From Stieleria neptunia (GTDB taxonomy: Bacteria > Planctomycetota > Planctomycetia > Pirellulales > Pirellulaceae), in assembly GCF_007754155.1 (NCBI RefSeq), contig NZ_CP037423.1:6692938-6756937 (forward strand): 64,000 bases of DNA, written 5' to 3'. A program made the translations under genes and the position numbers. The notes below the pieces were generated by a model. It saw only the letters and a program-made list of their open reading frames with translations, searched no databases and was not told the DNA's origin. This document shows, in pieces, positions 1-8,632 of the stretch. Position 1 is the stretch's first letter; every line of letters starts with the position of its first letter.

Positions 1-1
1 G

Positions 2-1396
2 TGGTGCATCTTCAACAGCCTACCATGCAAAACCACGCGACCAGCGGGCGAAGCGATTCATAGACCGACCGACAGTTTCGATTCTCAAGCACCAGCCGAG
101 CAGCGCGTGGCGATTTGGGCGGCGGCTTGGTTCTTCTTTGTGTTGCTCAGCTACAGCGTCGTTCGTCCGGTGCGGGAGACGATGGGAGCGATCGGCGGCA
201 CCAAGCAACTGCAAGGGCTGATGCTGGTGACGTTTGCCGCCATGCTGATTGCCGTTCCGATCTATGCGTCGCTGGTCAATCGGCTGCCGCGACGCTGGCT
301 GGTCCGCGTCGTGTATCATTTTTTCAGCGTGTCGCTGCTGGTCTTCAGTGCCTCGCTCAGTTTCGGTGATGAATTCGTTCGCGTTTGGGCGGCCCGAACG
401 TTCTTCATTTGGGTCAACGTTTTCGGCTTGTTTGCGACCAGCGTGTTTTGGTCCGTTCTGGCGGACCTGTTCAGCAGCGAGCAAGGGAAACGGCTGTTCG
501 GTCGCATCGCCGCCGGCGGAACCGTCGGTGCGGTGACGGGATCGCTGTTGACCAGCCAGGTGGCGACCGCGTTGTCCACCGCCGGTTTGTTGCTGATCCC
601 GATGGTCACGCTGCAGGCGGGACTGTGGTGCGCGTGGCGGCTGGAGAAGCGTGTCGCGATCGATCCCCAGTTCGCGGCGACACGACCGCAGCGTGATCCC
701 GGCCCGGCGCCGACGGTGGGCGGGCTTTGGGAGGGCGTGACCCATGTCCTTCAATCCTCGTACCTGGCCTCGATCTGCGTGTTCCTGTTCTTCGTTCAAG
801 CGGCCGGGACACAGTTGTATTTTCAGCAGGCCGAAATTGTCGGGGCGAGCGTTCCGGATGATCAATCCAAGACCCAGCTGTTCGCCTACATCGACTTTGC
901 GACACAGATTTTGACGCTGACGGCCCAGCTGGTCTTGTCCGGCTGGATGCTGCGACGACTGGGGGTCGGTGTCTCGTTGATGGCGCTGCCGCTGATTTAT
1001 ATCGTTTCCTTTTCGGTCTTGTCGGTCTACGGCAGCCTGGCGGTCGTCGCCACGGCCATGGTCGTGACGCGGGCGACCGGCTATGGAATCACCGTGCCGG
1101 CCCGCGAGGTGTTGTTTACCGTCGTCAGCCGTAAAGACAAATACAAGTCGAAAAGCTTCATCGACACGGTCGTGCTACGCGGCGGTGACGCGATCTCCAG
1201 TCAAGTCCTGGGATCGCTGCGAAACCTCGCCGGCTTCGGGTTCGCGACGCTAAATTTTTGGACGCTGCCGATCCTGGCGGTTTGGTCCTACGCCGCCTTC
1301 CGCCTCGGCCGCCGCCAACAGCAACTCGCCGCCCAGCAACCCGACGGACAGGAGCCGCCTAACGAAAACGACGATAGCACCGACAATAAACGGTAG
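2..1396 (+). CDS. AAA/MFS-type multi-pass transporter, 5' end outside the window
   Basis: The frame is open to the left edge with no ATG in it; the first possible start is GTG at 107 and the true start is probably upstream. From 107 the product has 429 residues and about 11-12 hydrophobic segments. The first segment runs straight into SYSVVRPVRETMG, which matches the start of the ATP:ADP antiporter (AAA, Npt/Tlc) branch of the major facilitator superfamily, where TM1 is followed by RP-R-MG. Free-living planctomycetes carry such proteins with unknown substrates, so nucleotide exchange is not implied. The C-terminus is hydrophilic and rich in Gln, Asn and Asp. The next gene starts about 40 bp downstream on the same strand. 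The family is fairly certain; the substrate is unknown. Confidence 0.7.
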   Translation, partial: WCIFNSLPCKTTRPAGEAIHRPTDSFDSQAPAEQRVAIWAAAWFFFVLLSYSVVRPVRETMGAIGGTKQLQGLMLVTFAAMLIAVPIYASLVNRLPRRWLVRVVYHFFSVSLLVFSASLSFGDEFVRVWAARTFFIWVNVFGLFATSVFWSVLADLFSSEQGKRLFGRIAAGGTVGAVTGSLLTSQVATALSTAGLLLIPMVTLQAGLWCAWRLEKRVAIDPQFAATRPQRDPGPAPTVGGLWEGVTHVLQSSYLASICVFLFFVQAAGTQLYFQQAEIVGASVPDDQSKTQLFAYIDFATQILTLTAQLVLSGWMLRRLGVGVSLMALPLIYIVSFSVLSVYGSLAVVATAMVVTRATGYGITVPAREVLFTVVSRKDKYKSKSFIDTVVLRGGDAISSQVLGSLRNLAGFGFATLNFWTLPILAVWSYAAFRLGRRQQQLAAQQPDGQEPPNENDDSTDNKR

Positions 1397-1437
1397 AATC
1401 AAGGGCGTCCGGGCGGCCAATCGAGAGGGTGAATCGA

Positions 1438-2004
1438 GTGTCAAAACTGATCCGCGTCAACGACGAAGTCTTTACGATTCCGGACTTGTGTTCTGCTGAG
1501 GAATGCGATCACTGGATCGCGCACGGCGAGTCACTCGGGTACGAGCAGGCCACCGTGAATTCCGAGCGTGGGCCTCGGCGCATGCCCGACGTGCGCAACA
1601 ACGCCCGCGTGATTTTCGATGATCCAAAGCTGGCCGACCATCTCTGGCAGCGGATTGCGACGGACATCCCCTATTCGGCCAAAGGCCGCCAAGCGGTGGG
1701 GCTCAATGAGCGGCTGAGGTATTATCGGTACGATGTCGGTCAGAAATTTGATTGGCATGCCGACGGATGCGTCCGACTCGACGGCGGGGTGCAGAGTCTG
1801 CTCACCTTTCTGATTTATTTAAACGACGACTTTTCCGGTGGCGAAACTCGGTTCCGGCACGGCGTGAAGATCGAGCCCAAAAAAGGAATGGCGTTGCTGT
1901 TTTGCCATTGGCAAAAACACACCGGGAAGGAAGTGCTGCAAGGTCGCAAGTATGTGCTCCGATCGGACGTCATGTACAAGAAATCCGATCACGCCGAAGC
2001 GTGA
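1438..2004 (+). CDS. 2-oxoglutarate/Fe(II)-dependent oxygenase, prolyl 4-hydroxylase-like
   Basis: A small protein (188 residues from GTG 1438) with the P4Hc double-stranded beta-helix pattern: an HxD iron motif in FDWHADG, the strand LLTFLIYLNDDFSGGET that is diagnostic for prolyl 4-hydroxylase-like oxygenases, then the distal His in WQKHTGKEV and a basic residue in GRKYVLRSDVMY that would bind 2-oxoglutarate. GTG 1438 is chosen because GAGAGGG (1423-1429) lies 8 nt upstream; an in-frame GTG at 1429 overlaps that ribosome-binding sequence. The length fits single-domain members. The substrate may be a protein or a small molecule and cannot be inferred. The gene is followed by the 2.0-2.5 kb minisatellite. 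Confidence 0.8.
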   Translation: MSKLIRVNDEVFTIPDLCSAEECDHWIAHGESLGYEQATVNSERGPRRMPDVRNNARVIFDDPKLADHLWQRIATDIPYSAKGRQAVGLNERLRYYRYDVGQKFDWHADGCVRLDGGVQSLLTFLIYLNDDFSGGETRFRHGVKIEPKKGMALLFCHWQKHTGKEVLQGRKYVLRSDVMYKKSDHAEA

Positions 2005-2032
2005 GGCTGAATTCGGATTCGATCTTCCGCCG

Positions 2033-2474
2033 CCTCCCACCCCATCATCCTCCCACCCCATCATCCTCCCACCCCATCATCCTCCCACCCCATCATCCTC
2101 CCACCCCATCGTTCTGCCCCCATCGTTCTGCCCCCATCGTTCTGCCCCCATCGTTCTGCCCCCATCGTTCTGCCCCCATCGTTCTGCCACCCCATCATTC
2201 TGCCACCCCATCATTCTGCCACCCCATCATTCTGCCACCCCATCATTCTGCCACCCCATCATTCTGCCACCCCATCATTCTGCCACCCCATCATTCTCTC
2301 ACCCCATCATTCTCTCACCCCATCATTCTCTCACCCCATCATTCTCCCACCCCATCATTCTCTCACCCCATCATTCTCCCACCCCATCATTCTGCCACCC
2401 CATCATTCTGCCACCCCATCATTCTGCCACCCCATCATTCTGCCACCCCATCGTTTTGCCCCCATCGTTCTGCC
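2033..2474. repeat. Minisatellite, about 28 units of 14-16 bp
   Basis: Tandem units of type CCACCCCATCATTCTG (16 bp) occur in homogeneous blocks: about four ending ATCCTCC, six with ATCGTTCTG (mostly a 14-bp version), six with ATCATTCTG, five or six ending TCTC, a further run of ATCATTCTG, and two GTT(C/T)TG units. The complementary strand is G-rich, with GATGGGG runs every 14-16 nt. Both forward frames stay open through the array only because it lacks stops; the HPIILPPHH-like translations are not taken as genes. The array lies between the oxygenase stop and the phosphofructokinase start. Nothing else is recognised from 2475 to 2670. Confidence 0.95.
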
Positions 2475-2670
2475 CTCCCAGCGCGCCTCCGATTCCCCCC
2501 TCATCGCCCCTGTCCCAGACACTTGCCCAAGGGGCACCCAGGCAACCCTACCCGACCGCTACGGTCAATCGTTTTCCACCGCCACGCTCCCCGGGTGACC
2601 GGCTGTGGAAAGTTTCATAGACTGGGGCCGGTATGGTCCCCCGTTCACTGGTCTAATCGAGAAGCAAACC

Positions 2671-3897
2671 ATGGCAGTTAAGAAGGTAGGCATCCTGACG
2701 GCAGGCGGACTGGCGCCCTGCCTTTCTTCGGGAATCGGCGCCCTGATCGAGCGTTACACCGAGTTGGCGCCGGAAGTCGAAATCGTCTGTTACCGTTCGG
2801 GCTACAAGGGCTTGCTGTTGGGCGACAGCTTTGCCGTCAACCAGAACGTGCGCGACAACGCGGCCCTGCTGCACAAACGTGGCGGCAGCCCGATCGGCAA
2901 CAGCCGCGTCAAATTGACGAACGTGGCTGACTGCGTCAAACGCGGCCTGGTCCAAGAAGGCCAGGATCCACTGGAAGTCGCAGCGGAGCGGCTCAAGCAA
3001 GACGGAGTCGACGTGCTGCACACGATCGGGGGTGACGACACCAACACGTCGGCTGCCGATCTCGCCGCGTTCCTGAGAAAAAACGGCTACGAATTGACGG
3101 TCGTCGGGCTTCCCAAAACCGTCGACAACGACGTGATCCCGATCAAGCAAAGTCTGGGTGCCTGGACGGCCGCCGAGCAGGGCGCCAGGTTCTTCGAAAA
3201 CGTGGTGGCCGAGCAAAACGCCAACCCGCGGATGTTGATCGTGCACGAAGTGATGGGCCGCAATTGCGGCTGGCTGACTGCTGCGACGGCGCTCAAGTAC
3301 CGCAATCTACTCGACCAAATGGAATTCCTGCCTGACGCCGGACTCAGTCGCCAGCGCGATGAAGTGCATGGCGTTTATATCCCCGAAATGCACTTCGACC
3401 TGGAACAAGAAGCCGCACGTCTGCGCACCATCATGGACGACATCGACTGCGTCAACATCTTCATCTCCGAGGGTGCCGGCGTGGATACCATCGTGGAGGA
3501 AATGCAGTCGCGCGGCGAGGAAGTGCCCAAGGATGCGTTCGGCCACTACAAGTTGGACGCGGTGAATCCCGGCAAGTGGTTTGGTGAGCAATTTGCCAAG
3601 ATGCTCGGTGCGGAAAAGACGCTGGTCCAAAAGAGCGGCTACTTCAGCCGCGCCGCCCGCGCCAACGACGAAGACTTGGCGTTGATCAAGCAATGCGCCG
3701 ACAAAGCCGTCGAATGTGCCCTGGCGGGTGAAGGCGGCGTGATTGGCGAAGACGAAGAGCGAGGCGACGAATTGCGAGCGATCGAATTCGAACGGATCAA
3801 AGGTGGCAAGCCCTTCAATAAAGACGCGCCCTGGTTCCTCGATCTACTCACCGCCATCGGCCAACCCCACGACACCACCGCACTGCAACCCCAGTGA
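2671..3897 (+). CDS. pfp: Pyrophosphate-dependent 6-phosphofructokinase
   Basis: Transfers phosphate from pyrophosphate to fructose 6-phosphate, reversibly, in cytosolic glycolysis/gluconeogenesis. The 408-residue product begins MAVKKVGILTAGGLAPC, matching the usual start of this PPi-PFK group. Residues 120-126 are GGDDTNT: Asp replaces the Gly of the ATP-PFK GGDGS motif, the known marker of PPi use. PKTVDND and the substrate loop near VHEVMGRNCGWL are intact. ATG 2671 is preferred over the upstream GTG 2605 because the conserved N-terminus starts there. The gene stands alone, convergent with the phosphatase gene 4 bp downstream. Confidence 0.93.
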   Translation: MAVKKVGILTAGGLAPCLSSGIGALIERYTELAPEVEIVCYRSGYKGLLLGDSFAVNQNVRDNAALLHKRGGSPIGNSRVKLTNVADCVKRGLVQEGQDPLEVAAERLKQDGVDVLHTIGGDDTNTSAADLAAFLRKNGYELTVVGLPKTVDNDVIPIKQSLGAWTAAEQGARFFENVVAEQNANPRMLIVHEVMGRNCGWLTAATALKYRNLLDQMEFLPDAGLSRQRDEVHGVYIPEMHFDLEQEAARLRTIMDDIDCVNIFISEGAGVDTIVEEMQSRGEEVPKDAFGHYKLDAVNPGKWFGEQFAKMLGAEKTLVQKSGYFSRAARANDEDLALIKQCADKAVECALAGEGGVIGEDEERGDELRAIEFERIKGGKPFNKDAPWFLDLLTAIGQPHDTTALQPQ

Positions 3898-3901
3898 TCC
3901 G

Positions 3902-5012
3902 TCACGCCGACGCTTGATTGGAGCGTGATTCCACTTTCAGCACGACGGCTGTCATGTCGTCGTACTGGGGATCGGGGGCTGAGAATGCCTGGGCGTCGCG
4001 GCACAGTGCTTCGATGATTTCGGCGGCCGGACGTTGGCGGTTGGTCTTGACCAAGTCCAGCGCCCGCTGATTGCCGTAATAGTCACTGTCGCCGGCCGCG
4101 GCTTCGGGGATGCCATCGGTCAGGCAGAGAATCAGCTGCGAGGGTTGCAAGGTGATCGGCACCGACGTCTCGATCACCGCGTCGTCGACCAAGCCCAGCG
4201 GCAGACCGGTGGACTCGAGCGTTTTCACGTGGCCGTCGGCGTCGAGCAAGTAACTTTGATGTCCGGCACCCGCGTAGACAAACGAGTGGTCTGTCGGATT
4301 CAGGCGGCCCAAAAACAGCGTCACAAAATAGCCGTCTTCAAAGTCGGGGGCCAACAACTTGTTCAGACGCGTCAAGATTTCACCGACGTCGGAGTAGGTT
4401 TCGGCCAGCGCACGGAGGTAGGCGCAGGTTTCCGTCGCCAACAGGGCGGGCCCGGTTCCGTGGCCGCTGACGTCTGCGATGACAACGCCCAGGCAACCAT
4501 CCGGCATCGTCACGAAGTCATAGAAATCGCCGCTGGTGACCTCCGCAGGATACGATAAACCGGCCAGGTCCAAGCCGGGGATCAGGGGCGCCGACTCGGG
4601 CAACAACCGCTGTTGAATGGTTCCGGCCAAACGAAGCTGGGCTTGGGTTTCCAAGTTCACCTGTTCGGCTTTCAGCCGAGCACTGCGTTCGGTAAACGTT
4701 GTCAAGCGAATCTCTTTTTCTTTCAATTGCTGTTCAGTGTTCAGTCGGCCTTCAACCTCTTTGCGATGACGACGCGTCCCGAGCCCGATGCCCGACAAGC
4801 CAACGGAGATAGACCAGATCCTTCTCATAGGCGGTCTGGGCGTTGTTGCGGCCGATCTCAAGAATGTTTTGCCGCTGTTCGCGAAGATTCCAAGCCAGGG
4901 AACACGCCGCGGCGGTGGTCCACATTCCGACCAAGCCCCAAAAATGTGTCCCAAAGCGGATCGCGCGGGAACCTCGACTGTCCCCGACGGGCACGGTATT
5001 GCTGGCCATCAT
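3902..5012 (-). pseudogene. SpoIIE/PP2C-type serine phosphatase with an N-terminal frameshift and apparent sensor deletion
   Basis: Two frames carry one protein. From ATG 5012 the first encodes a membrane segment (FWGLVGMWTTAAACSLAWNL) and an AYEKDLVYLRW stretch that in related planctomycete sensors opens a periplasmic DUF3365-type domain; it ends at a stop at 4752. The second, readable from about 4830 to 3902, begins in what looks like the next membrane segment (SVGLSGIGLG), passes a coiled coil and then gives a complete PP2C-like domain with GDFYDF, IADVSGHGTG, YAGAGHQ, LTDG and YDDMT, supplying the Asp metal ligands. The join near 4800 drops most of the sensor domain and changes frame. An ATG at 4828 could express a 308-residue cytosolic phosphatase but has no evident ribosome-binding site. 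An RsbU-like role in partner switching is typical of the family. Confidence 0.65.
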
Positions 5013-5187
5013 GGTCCTGGCCCTCGATCAGATCACGCGTAGATGCACTGCCAGTGGATACCGACGATCATGCCACGCCTTCGCGTCGCCCGCCCCCCTC
5101 GCAATCGCCGAAACCTGAACAATTATACCCTGTTTGCGATCCGATTCAGACCACTCGCGTCAATACGACACAGGGCATCGTGCCACG

Positions 5188-5976
5188 CTAGGTTCGATAT
5201 TTGCCGAACTCCGGTTTGCGTTTCTGTTTGAAGGCTCGGACACCTTCTTTCGATTCCTCGGTGCCGTAGAACAGTTTGACCGCTTGCAAGCCCATCGCCG
5301 AAAGGCCGCTGATGTGGGCGCTGTCGGCATTCATGGAATACTTGGCGATGGCCAGCGCCGTGGGGCTCTTTTCCAAAATCTCCCGGCACCACTGTTCGAC
5401 TTCCTTGTCCAGCTCGCTGTCCGGCACGACGACGTTTGCCAAGCCCATCCGGACGGCTTCGGCACCGGAGTATTGGCGACACAGGAACCACATTTCCCGC
5501 GCGCGTTTTTCGCCGATCACGCGCCCCATGTAGGCGGTCCCAAAACCGGGGTCGACCGAACCGACACGGGGACCGACTTGACCGAACACCGCGGATTCGG
5601 CGGCAATGGTCAGGTCACACAACAGCGCCAACACGTTGCCGCCGCCGATCGCATAACCTTGCACCCTGGCGATGACCGGTTTGGGAGTCTCGCGGATCGC
5701 CGCTTGCAGTTCCTCCAGCGGCAACCCGATCGTGCCGCGTCCTTGATACTGGCCTTCGTGGGCGGACTGGTCGCCGCCGGTGGAAAACGCTTTGCCGCCG
5801 GCGCCGGTCAACACGACGACTCCGATCGCATCCTCCCAGGCGGCTCGTTTGAACGCATCGATCAATTCTTCGCAGGTCTCGGCGCGGAACGCATTGTAGA
5901 CCTCCGGCCGGTTGATCGTGATCGTCGCCACGCCGTCCTGTGCTTCGAACAAAATGTCCCCATAGCTCATCTTCAC
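5188..5976 (-). CDS. Crotonase-fold acyl-CoA enzyme of the MenB/BadI type
   Basis: 262 residues with the crotonase oxyanion segments (STGGDQSAHEG; GYAIGGGNVLALLCDLTIAAE) and the motif FGQVGPRVGSVDPGFGTAYM. MenB (dihydroxynaphthoyl-CoA synthase, menaquinone pathway) and BadI (2-ketocyclohexanecarboxyl-CoA hydrolase, ring cleavage) share this architecture. MenB usually has GSFDGGYG where this protein has GSVDPGFG, the BadI-like version, and GGDQS is also BadI-like. The C-terminus, AFKQKRKPEFGKY, fits either. No menaquinone or ring-degradation genes lie nearby, so the role is open. Start ATG 5976 (MKMSYGDILFEAQDGVA) gives the usual length; an in-frame ATG two codons later is possible. Confidence 0.78.
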   Translation of the reverse strand: MKMSYGDILFEAQDGVATITINRPEVYNAFRAETCEELIDAFKRAAWEDAIGVVVLTGAGGKAFSTGGDQSAHEGQYQGRGTIGLPLEELQAAIRETPKPVIARVQGYAIGGGNVLALLCDLTIAAESAVFGQVGPRVGSVDPGFGTAYMGRVIGEKRAREMWFLCRQYSGAEAVRMGLANVVVPDSELDKEVEQWCREILEKSPTALAIAKYSMNADSAHISGLSAMGLQAVKLFYGTEESKEGVRAFKQKRKPEFGKYRT

Positions 5977-6169
5977 TTCCTCCGATCGGCCTGCTGCTGC
6001 GTCGTTCTGGGGCGGTCAAAAATGATGCCCCCGGCAAGAACGTAACCGATTTTGCACAAACTTGTTTCGCCGTACTCGACGCTACGCTAGCATAGGGATC
6101 CGGGCACCCCACCGAGCCGCCCACCCCGAAACCTTTCCCCTCGCCATTGGATCCGCAACGAGTGAAACC

Positions 6170-7360
6170 ATGACGAACGTACCAGAACCGGCCGAATCAG
6201 AACGCGCGACAGCACAGGGTCGCACACGCACCACGATTCTGCGCCGCCTGCGTTGGAGCCTTCCCGTTGGCATTCTCTTTGGACTGATTGCAGGCTACTC
6301 CGTACTTGCAACCGTCACGCCTCGGTATAAAGCGAGCTTTGTTCTGTCCGAGCACGCCCCTGAATTCCAAGCCCACACGTCGACGCACTCCAGTCACTTG
6401 GCCGACCGAGAGAAAGAACTCGTGTTGAGCGAATCCGTGCTCGAATCGGTCCTCTCCGATCCGGCAATCGAACGTTCGCCGACGTTGTCCAAATCCGAAC
6501 TCGCTGCGGAAACGCTACGCCAGAATCTTTTGATTGAATCAGGAAGTAGCAGCATCATGGTGATCAGCTACATCGATTTGGATCCCAACGCGGCATCGGA
6601 CGTGTGCAATTTGGTCGCGGATCGGTATCTGGCCCGTCGTAGCGAATTGGATCATCGCCGAGCGTCAGTATCCATCGAATTGCTTAAACCAGAGATTGAG
6701 CGTTGGAAAACGAAGGTCGAAGAACTCGAGCAACAGGTCCTTCGTTTGGCCAAAGAACAGCGTTCGGCGTTTCATTCAATCGCATCCGGTCCAAGGCATC
6801 GCGAGTTGCAATACGATCGAGCCATGCACCTGCAACAGAAGATCGACGAAGTCGAAGTGGATCTTGCCGTTTTGAACGCGGTCGAGATTGAACCGGTCAG
6901 CGTGGGGGCCTCCTTGATCGATCAAAACGACGAGAAAGCAGGCACCAAGACGAAAGGTCCGGACGAACTCGCCGAGGCCAATGATCCGTCCCAAACCGCC
7001 GACCACAAACATCGGCTGGAAGTCACTCACGCAGTCCTTACAAAGCGATACGCCGAAGTGCATCGCGAGCTCAATGCGATGGAAGGGTCAAACGTCAAGC
7101 TGCAGTTTGCGCAGGATGATCTGGAGCGAGCACGTGCACTGCTTTCCAAACTGGAGGATCGACTCGCTGCCATCCGAACCGAAAGCAAACACGGCCCTTC
7201 CGTCGTCGCGGTGTCCCAGGCAACGCCCCCCGCTTCCCCGATCGATGACGTCCCCACCCAGAAAGCCGCACTCGTCGCCGGAATCGGATTTCTGATCCCG
7301 ACATTGTTGGGTTGTTTCTGGCCGAGACGTAAAACTGACGCCAGGCAGGTAGACCTGTAG
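6170..7360 (+). CDS. Wzz-like polysaccharide chain-length determinant without kinase domain
   Basis: 396 residues from ATG 6170. One membrane segment lies near residues 30-48 (LPVGILFGLIAGYSVLATV), followed by a Wzz-type extracytoplasmic domain (TPRYKASFVL at its start), a long coiled coil rich in Glu, Leu and Arg, and a second membrane segment near the end (KAALVAGIGFLIPTLLGCFW). This two-TM hairpin with a coiled-coil middle is the plan of polysaccharide co-polymerases that set chain length in O-antigen or exopolysaccharide export. The BY-kinase domain fused in many homologues is absent, and no glycosyltransferases are adjacent. The track start at TTG 6062 is not favoured. Family assignment is by architecture. 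Confidence 0.6.
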   Translation: MTNVPEPAESERATAQGRTRTTILRRLRWSLPVGILFGLIAGYSVLATVTPRYKASFVLSEHAPEFQAHTSTHSSHLADREKELVLSESVLESVLSDPAIERSPTLSKSELAAETLRQNLLIESGSSSIMVISYIDLDPNAASDVCNLVADRYLARRSELDHRRASVSIELLKPEIERWKTKVEELEQQVLRLAKEQRSAFHSIASGPRHRELQYDRAMHLQQKIDEVEVDLAVLNAVEIEPVSVGASLIDQNDEKAGTKTKGPDELAEANDPSQTADHKHRLEVTHAVLTKRYAEVHRELNAMEGSNVKLQFAQDDLERARALLSKLEDRLAAIRTESKHGPSVVAVSQATPPASPIDDVPTQKAALVAGIGFLIPTLLGCFWPRRKTDARQVDL

Positions 7361-7409
7361 GTCACGCAGTGCGTGACAGTCTTCGTCATCTCACCTAAAG
7401 AGGCCTGGT

Positions 7410-8372
7410 ATGCGTTTCGACTTCGTTGCGAATCAACGACCCTACCGATCGAACCTGCTGTTGGTTGTCGTGGCTGCAGTGCTGTTGGACTGCCGTTCCT
7501 CGGCAGCCGAACCGGTGGCCGTTCCGCTCGCGCCGTCGTCTCTGCCCAGCGGCGATGGAATCGCGGCTGAGGTACTCGGTACGAAACAACGACAGCAGCA
7601 TCCGGCGTTCATCTTTTCCGACGACTTTGAGTCCGGCGGGATCGGCGATCAGTGGGACGAAACCCGCAACCCGAACGGAAACACCCTGTCGCTCGTTTCT
7701 CTCAAGGACGACACCGCCCCGATCGGATCTCGATCGCTGAAGGTCACCGCCCATCTCGGCAAAGATACCGGGGGTGGCATGACCAAGTGGTTCCCGTCCG
7801 CGCCAGACGTGTTCGTGAGATTCTACGTCCGCTTCGCCCCGGACAGCGATTACATCCATCACTTCGTCACGCTGCGTGCGAACCGTGGGTTGACCGGTGG
7901 GGACCGATGGAGCGGTTTCGGTGGCGCGGGGAATCGACCACCAGGCGACCAGCGTTTTTCCACCGCGCTGGAACCCTGGGGCAATTGGAGCAAATGGCCT
8001 GCACCGGGACGCTGGAATTTCTACAGCTATTGGCACCAGATGAAGGCGAGTCCCGATGGTCGATATTGGGGCAACGGATTCCGCCCGGAAACGCAGCCCA
8101 ATATCTCCAAGGACCAATGGATCTGCTGTGAATTCATGTTGCGACACAACACACCGGGCCAAGCTGATGGGGAGCAAGCCTATTGGATCGACGGCGAATT
8201 GCGGGGGCATTGGAAAGGGTTCAATTGGCGAACCGATCAGGCCTTGCAAGCGAACGCCTTGACGCTGGAAAGTTATGTGACGGATCGCTGGACCAAGAAC
8301 CCGATCAACGTTGTTTACTTCGACAATCTGGTCATCGCCTCCCAATACATCGGCCCGGAAAAGCCGCGTTAG
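7410..8372 (+). CDS. Secreted beta-sandwich (lectin/polysaccharide-lyase-like) protein of unknown function
   Basis: 320 residues starting at ATG 7410 behind AAAGAGG (7398-7404). A signal peptide is clear: charged start, hydrophobic core LLLVVVAAVLL, then cleavage near SSAAEP. The mature part opens with FSDDFESGGIGDQWDE, a common start of concanavalin A-like jelly-roll domains, and continues with many aromatic residues, a WNFYSYWHQM segment and a closing strand INVVYFDNLVIA, as in the polysaccharide-lyase 14/alginate-lyase-like fold. Catalytic residues cannot be assigned. It lies 50 bp after the Wzz-like gene on the same strand, so the two may be co-transcribed and both may act on extracellular polysaccharide; this is inference. 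Confidence 0.6.
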   Translation: MRFDFVANQRPYRSNLLLVVVAAVLLDCRSSAAEPVAVPLAPSSLPSGDGIAAEVLGTKQRQQHPAFIFSDDFESGGIGDQWDETRNPNGNTLSLVSLKDDTAPIGSRSLKVTAHLGKDTGGGMTKWFPSAPDVFVRFYVRFAPDSDYIHHFVTLRANRGLTGGDRWSGFGGAGNRPPGDQRFSTALEPWGNWSKWPAPGRWNFYSYWHQMKASPDGRYWGNGFRPETQPNISKDQWICCEFMLRHNTPGQADGEQAYWIDGELRGHWKGFNWRTDQALQANALTLESYVTDRWTKNPINVVYFDNLVIASQYIGPEKPR

Positions 8373-8408
8373 AAGCAGATTCGGGGCCGGGCAACGCGAT
8401 GGTTCATT

Positions 8409-8569
8409 TGTTAGCGGAACGGCGCGAGCGGGCTATCGATTGAGTCGGGATCTGCTGAATCAATCGTGAGCCGCTGGCCGTAAGGCCTCGGGCAACGTCG
8501 CAGTGCCCGGCCGCTTACGCGGCGCGCGGCTCACAAAACCGACAGCCCGCTCGCGCCCTACCGCTAACA
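8409..8569. repeat. REP-A palindromic repeat, copy 1, with extended outer arms
   Basis: The core 8466-8534 runs from GTGAGCCGC to GCGGCTCAC and contains GGCCGTAAGGCC and GCCCGGCCGCTTACGCG. Outside it, TGTTAGCGG at 8409-8417 pairs with CCGCTAACA at 8561-8569, and GCGCGAGCGGGCT pairs with AGCCCGCTCGCGC, giving a ~160-bp near-palindrome. Four further copies of the core occur in this window (19099, 33807, 45992, 48620). No ORF is present. Confidence 0.9.
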
Positions 8570-8632
8570 AAAAACACCCCGCTTGGCGTCAAACACCGAG
8601 AGCCACACTTCAAAGCGTCGTCCTCTCCCGGC

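Noticed and set aside
2033..2474. CRISPR array
   Set aside because: Units are 14-16 bp and directly tandem with no spacers, and no cas genes are present.
1752..2681. Long open frames through the minisatellite (309 and 222 residues of His/Pro/Ser repeats)
   Set aside because: They exist only because the repeat unit lacks stop codons; they start inside the oxygenase gene or its end and have no signal or family character.
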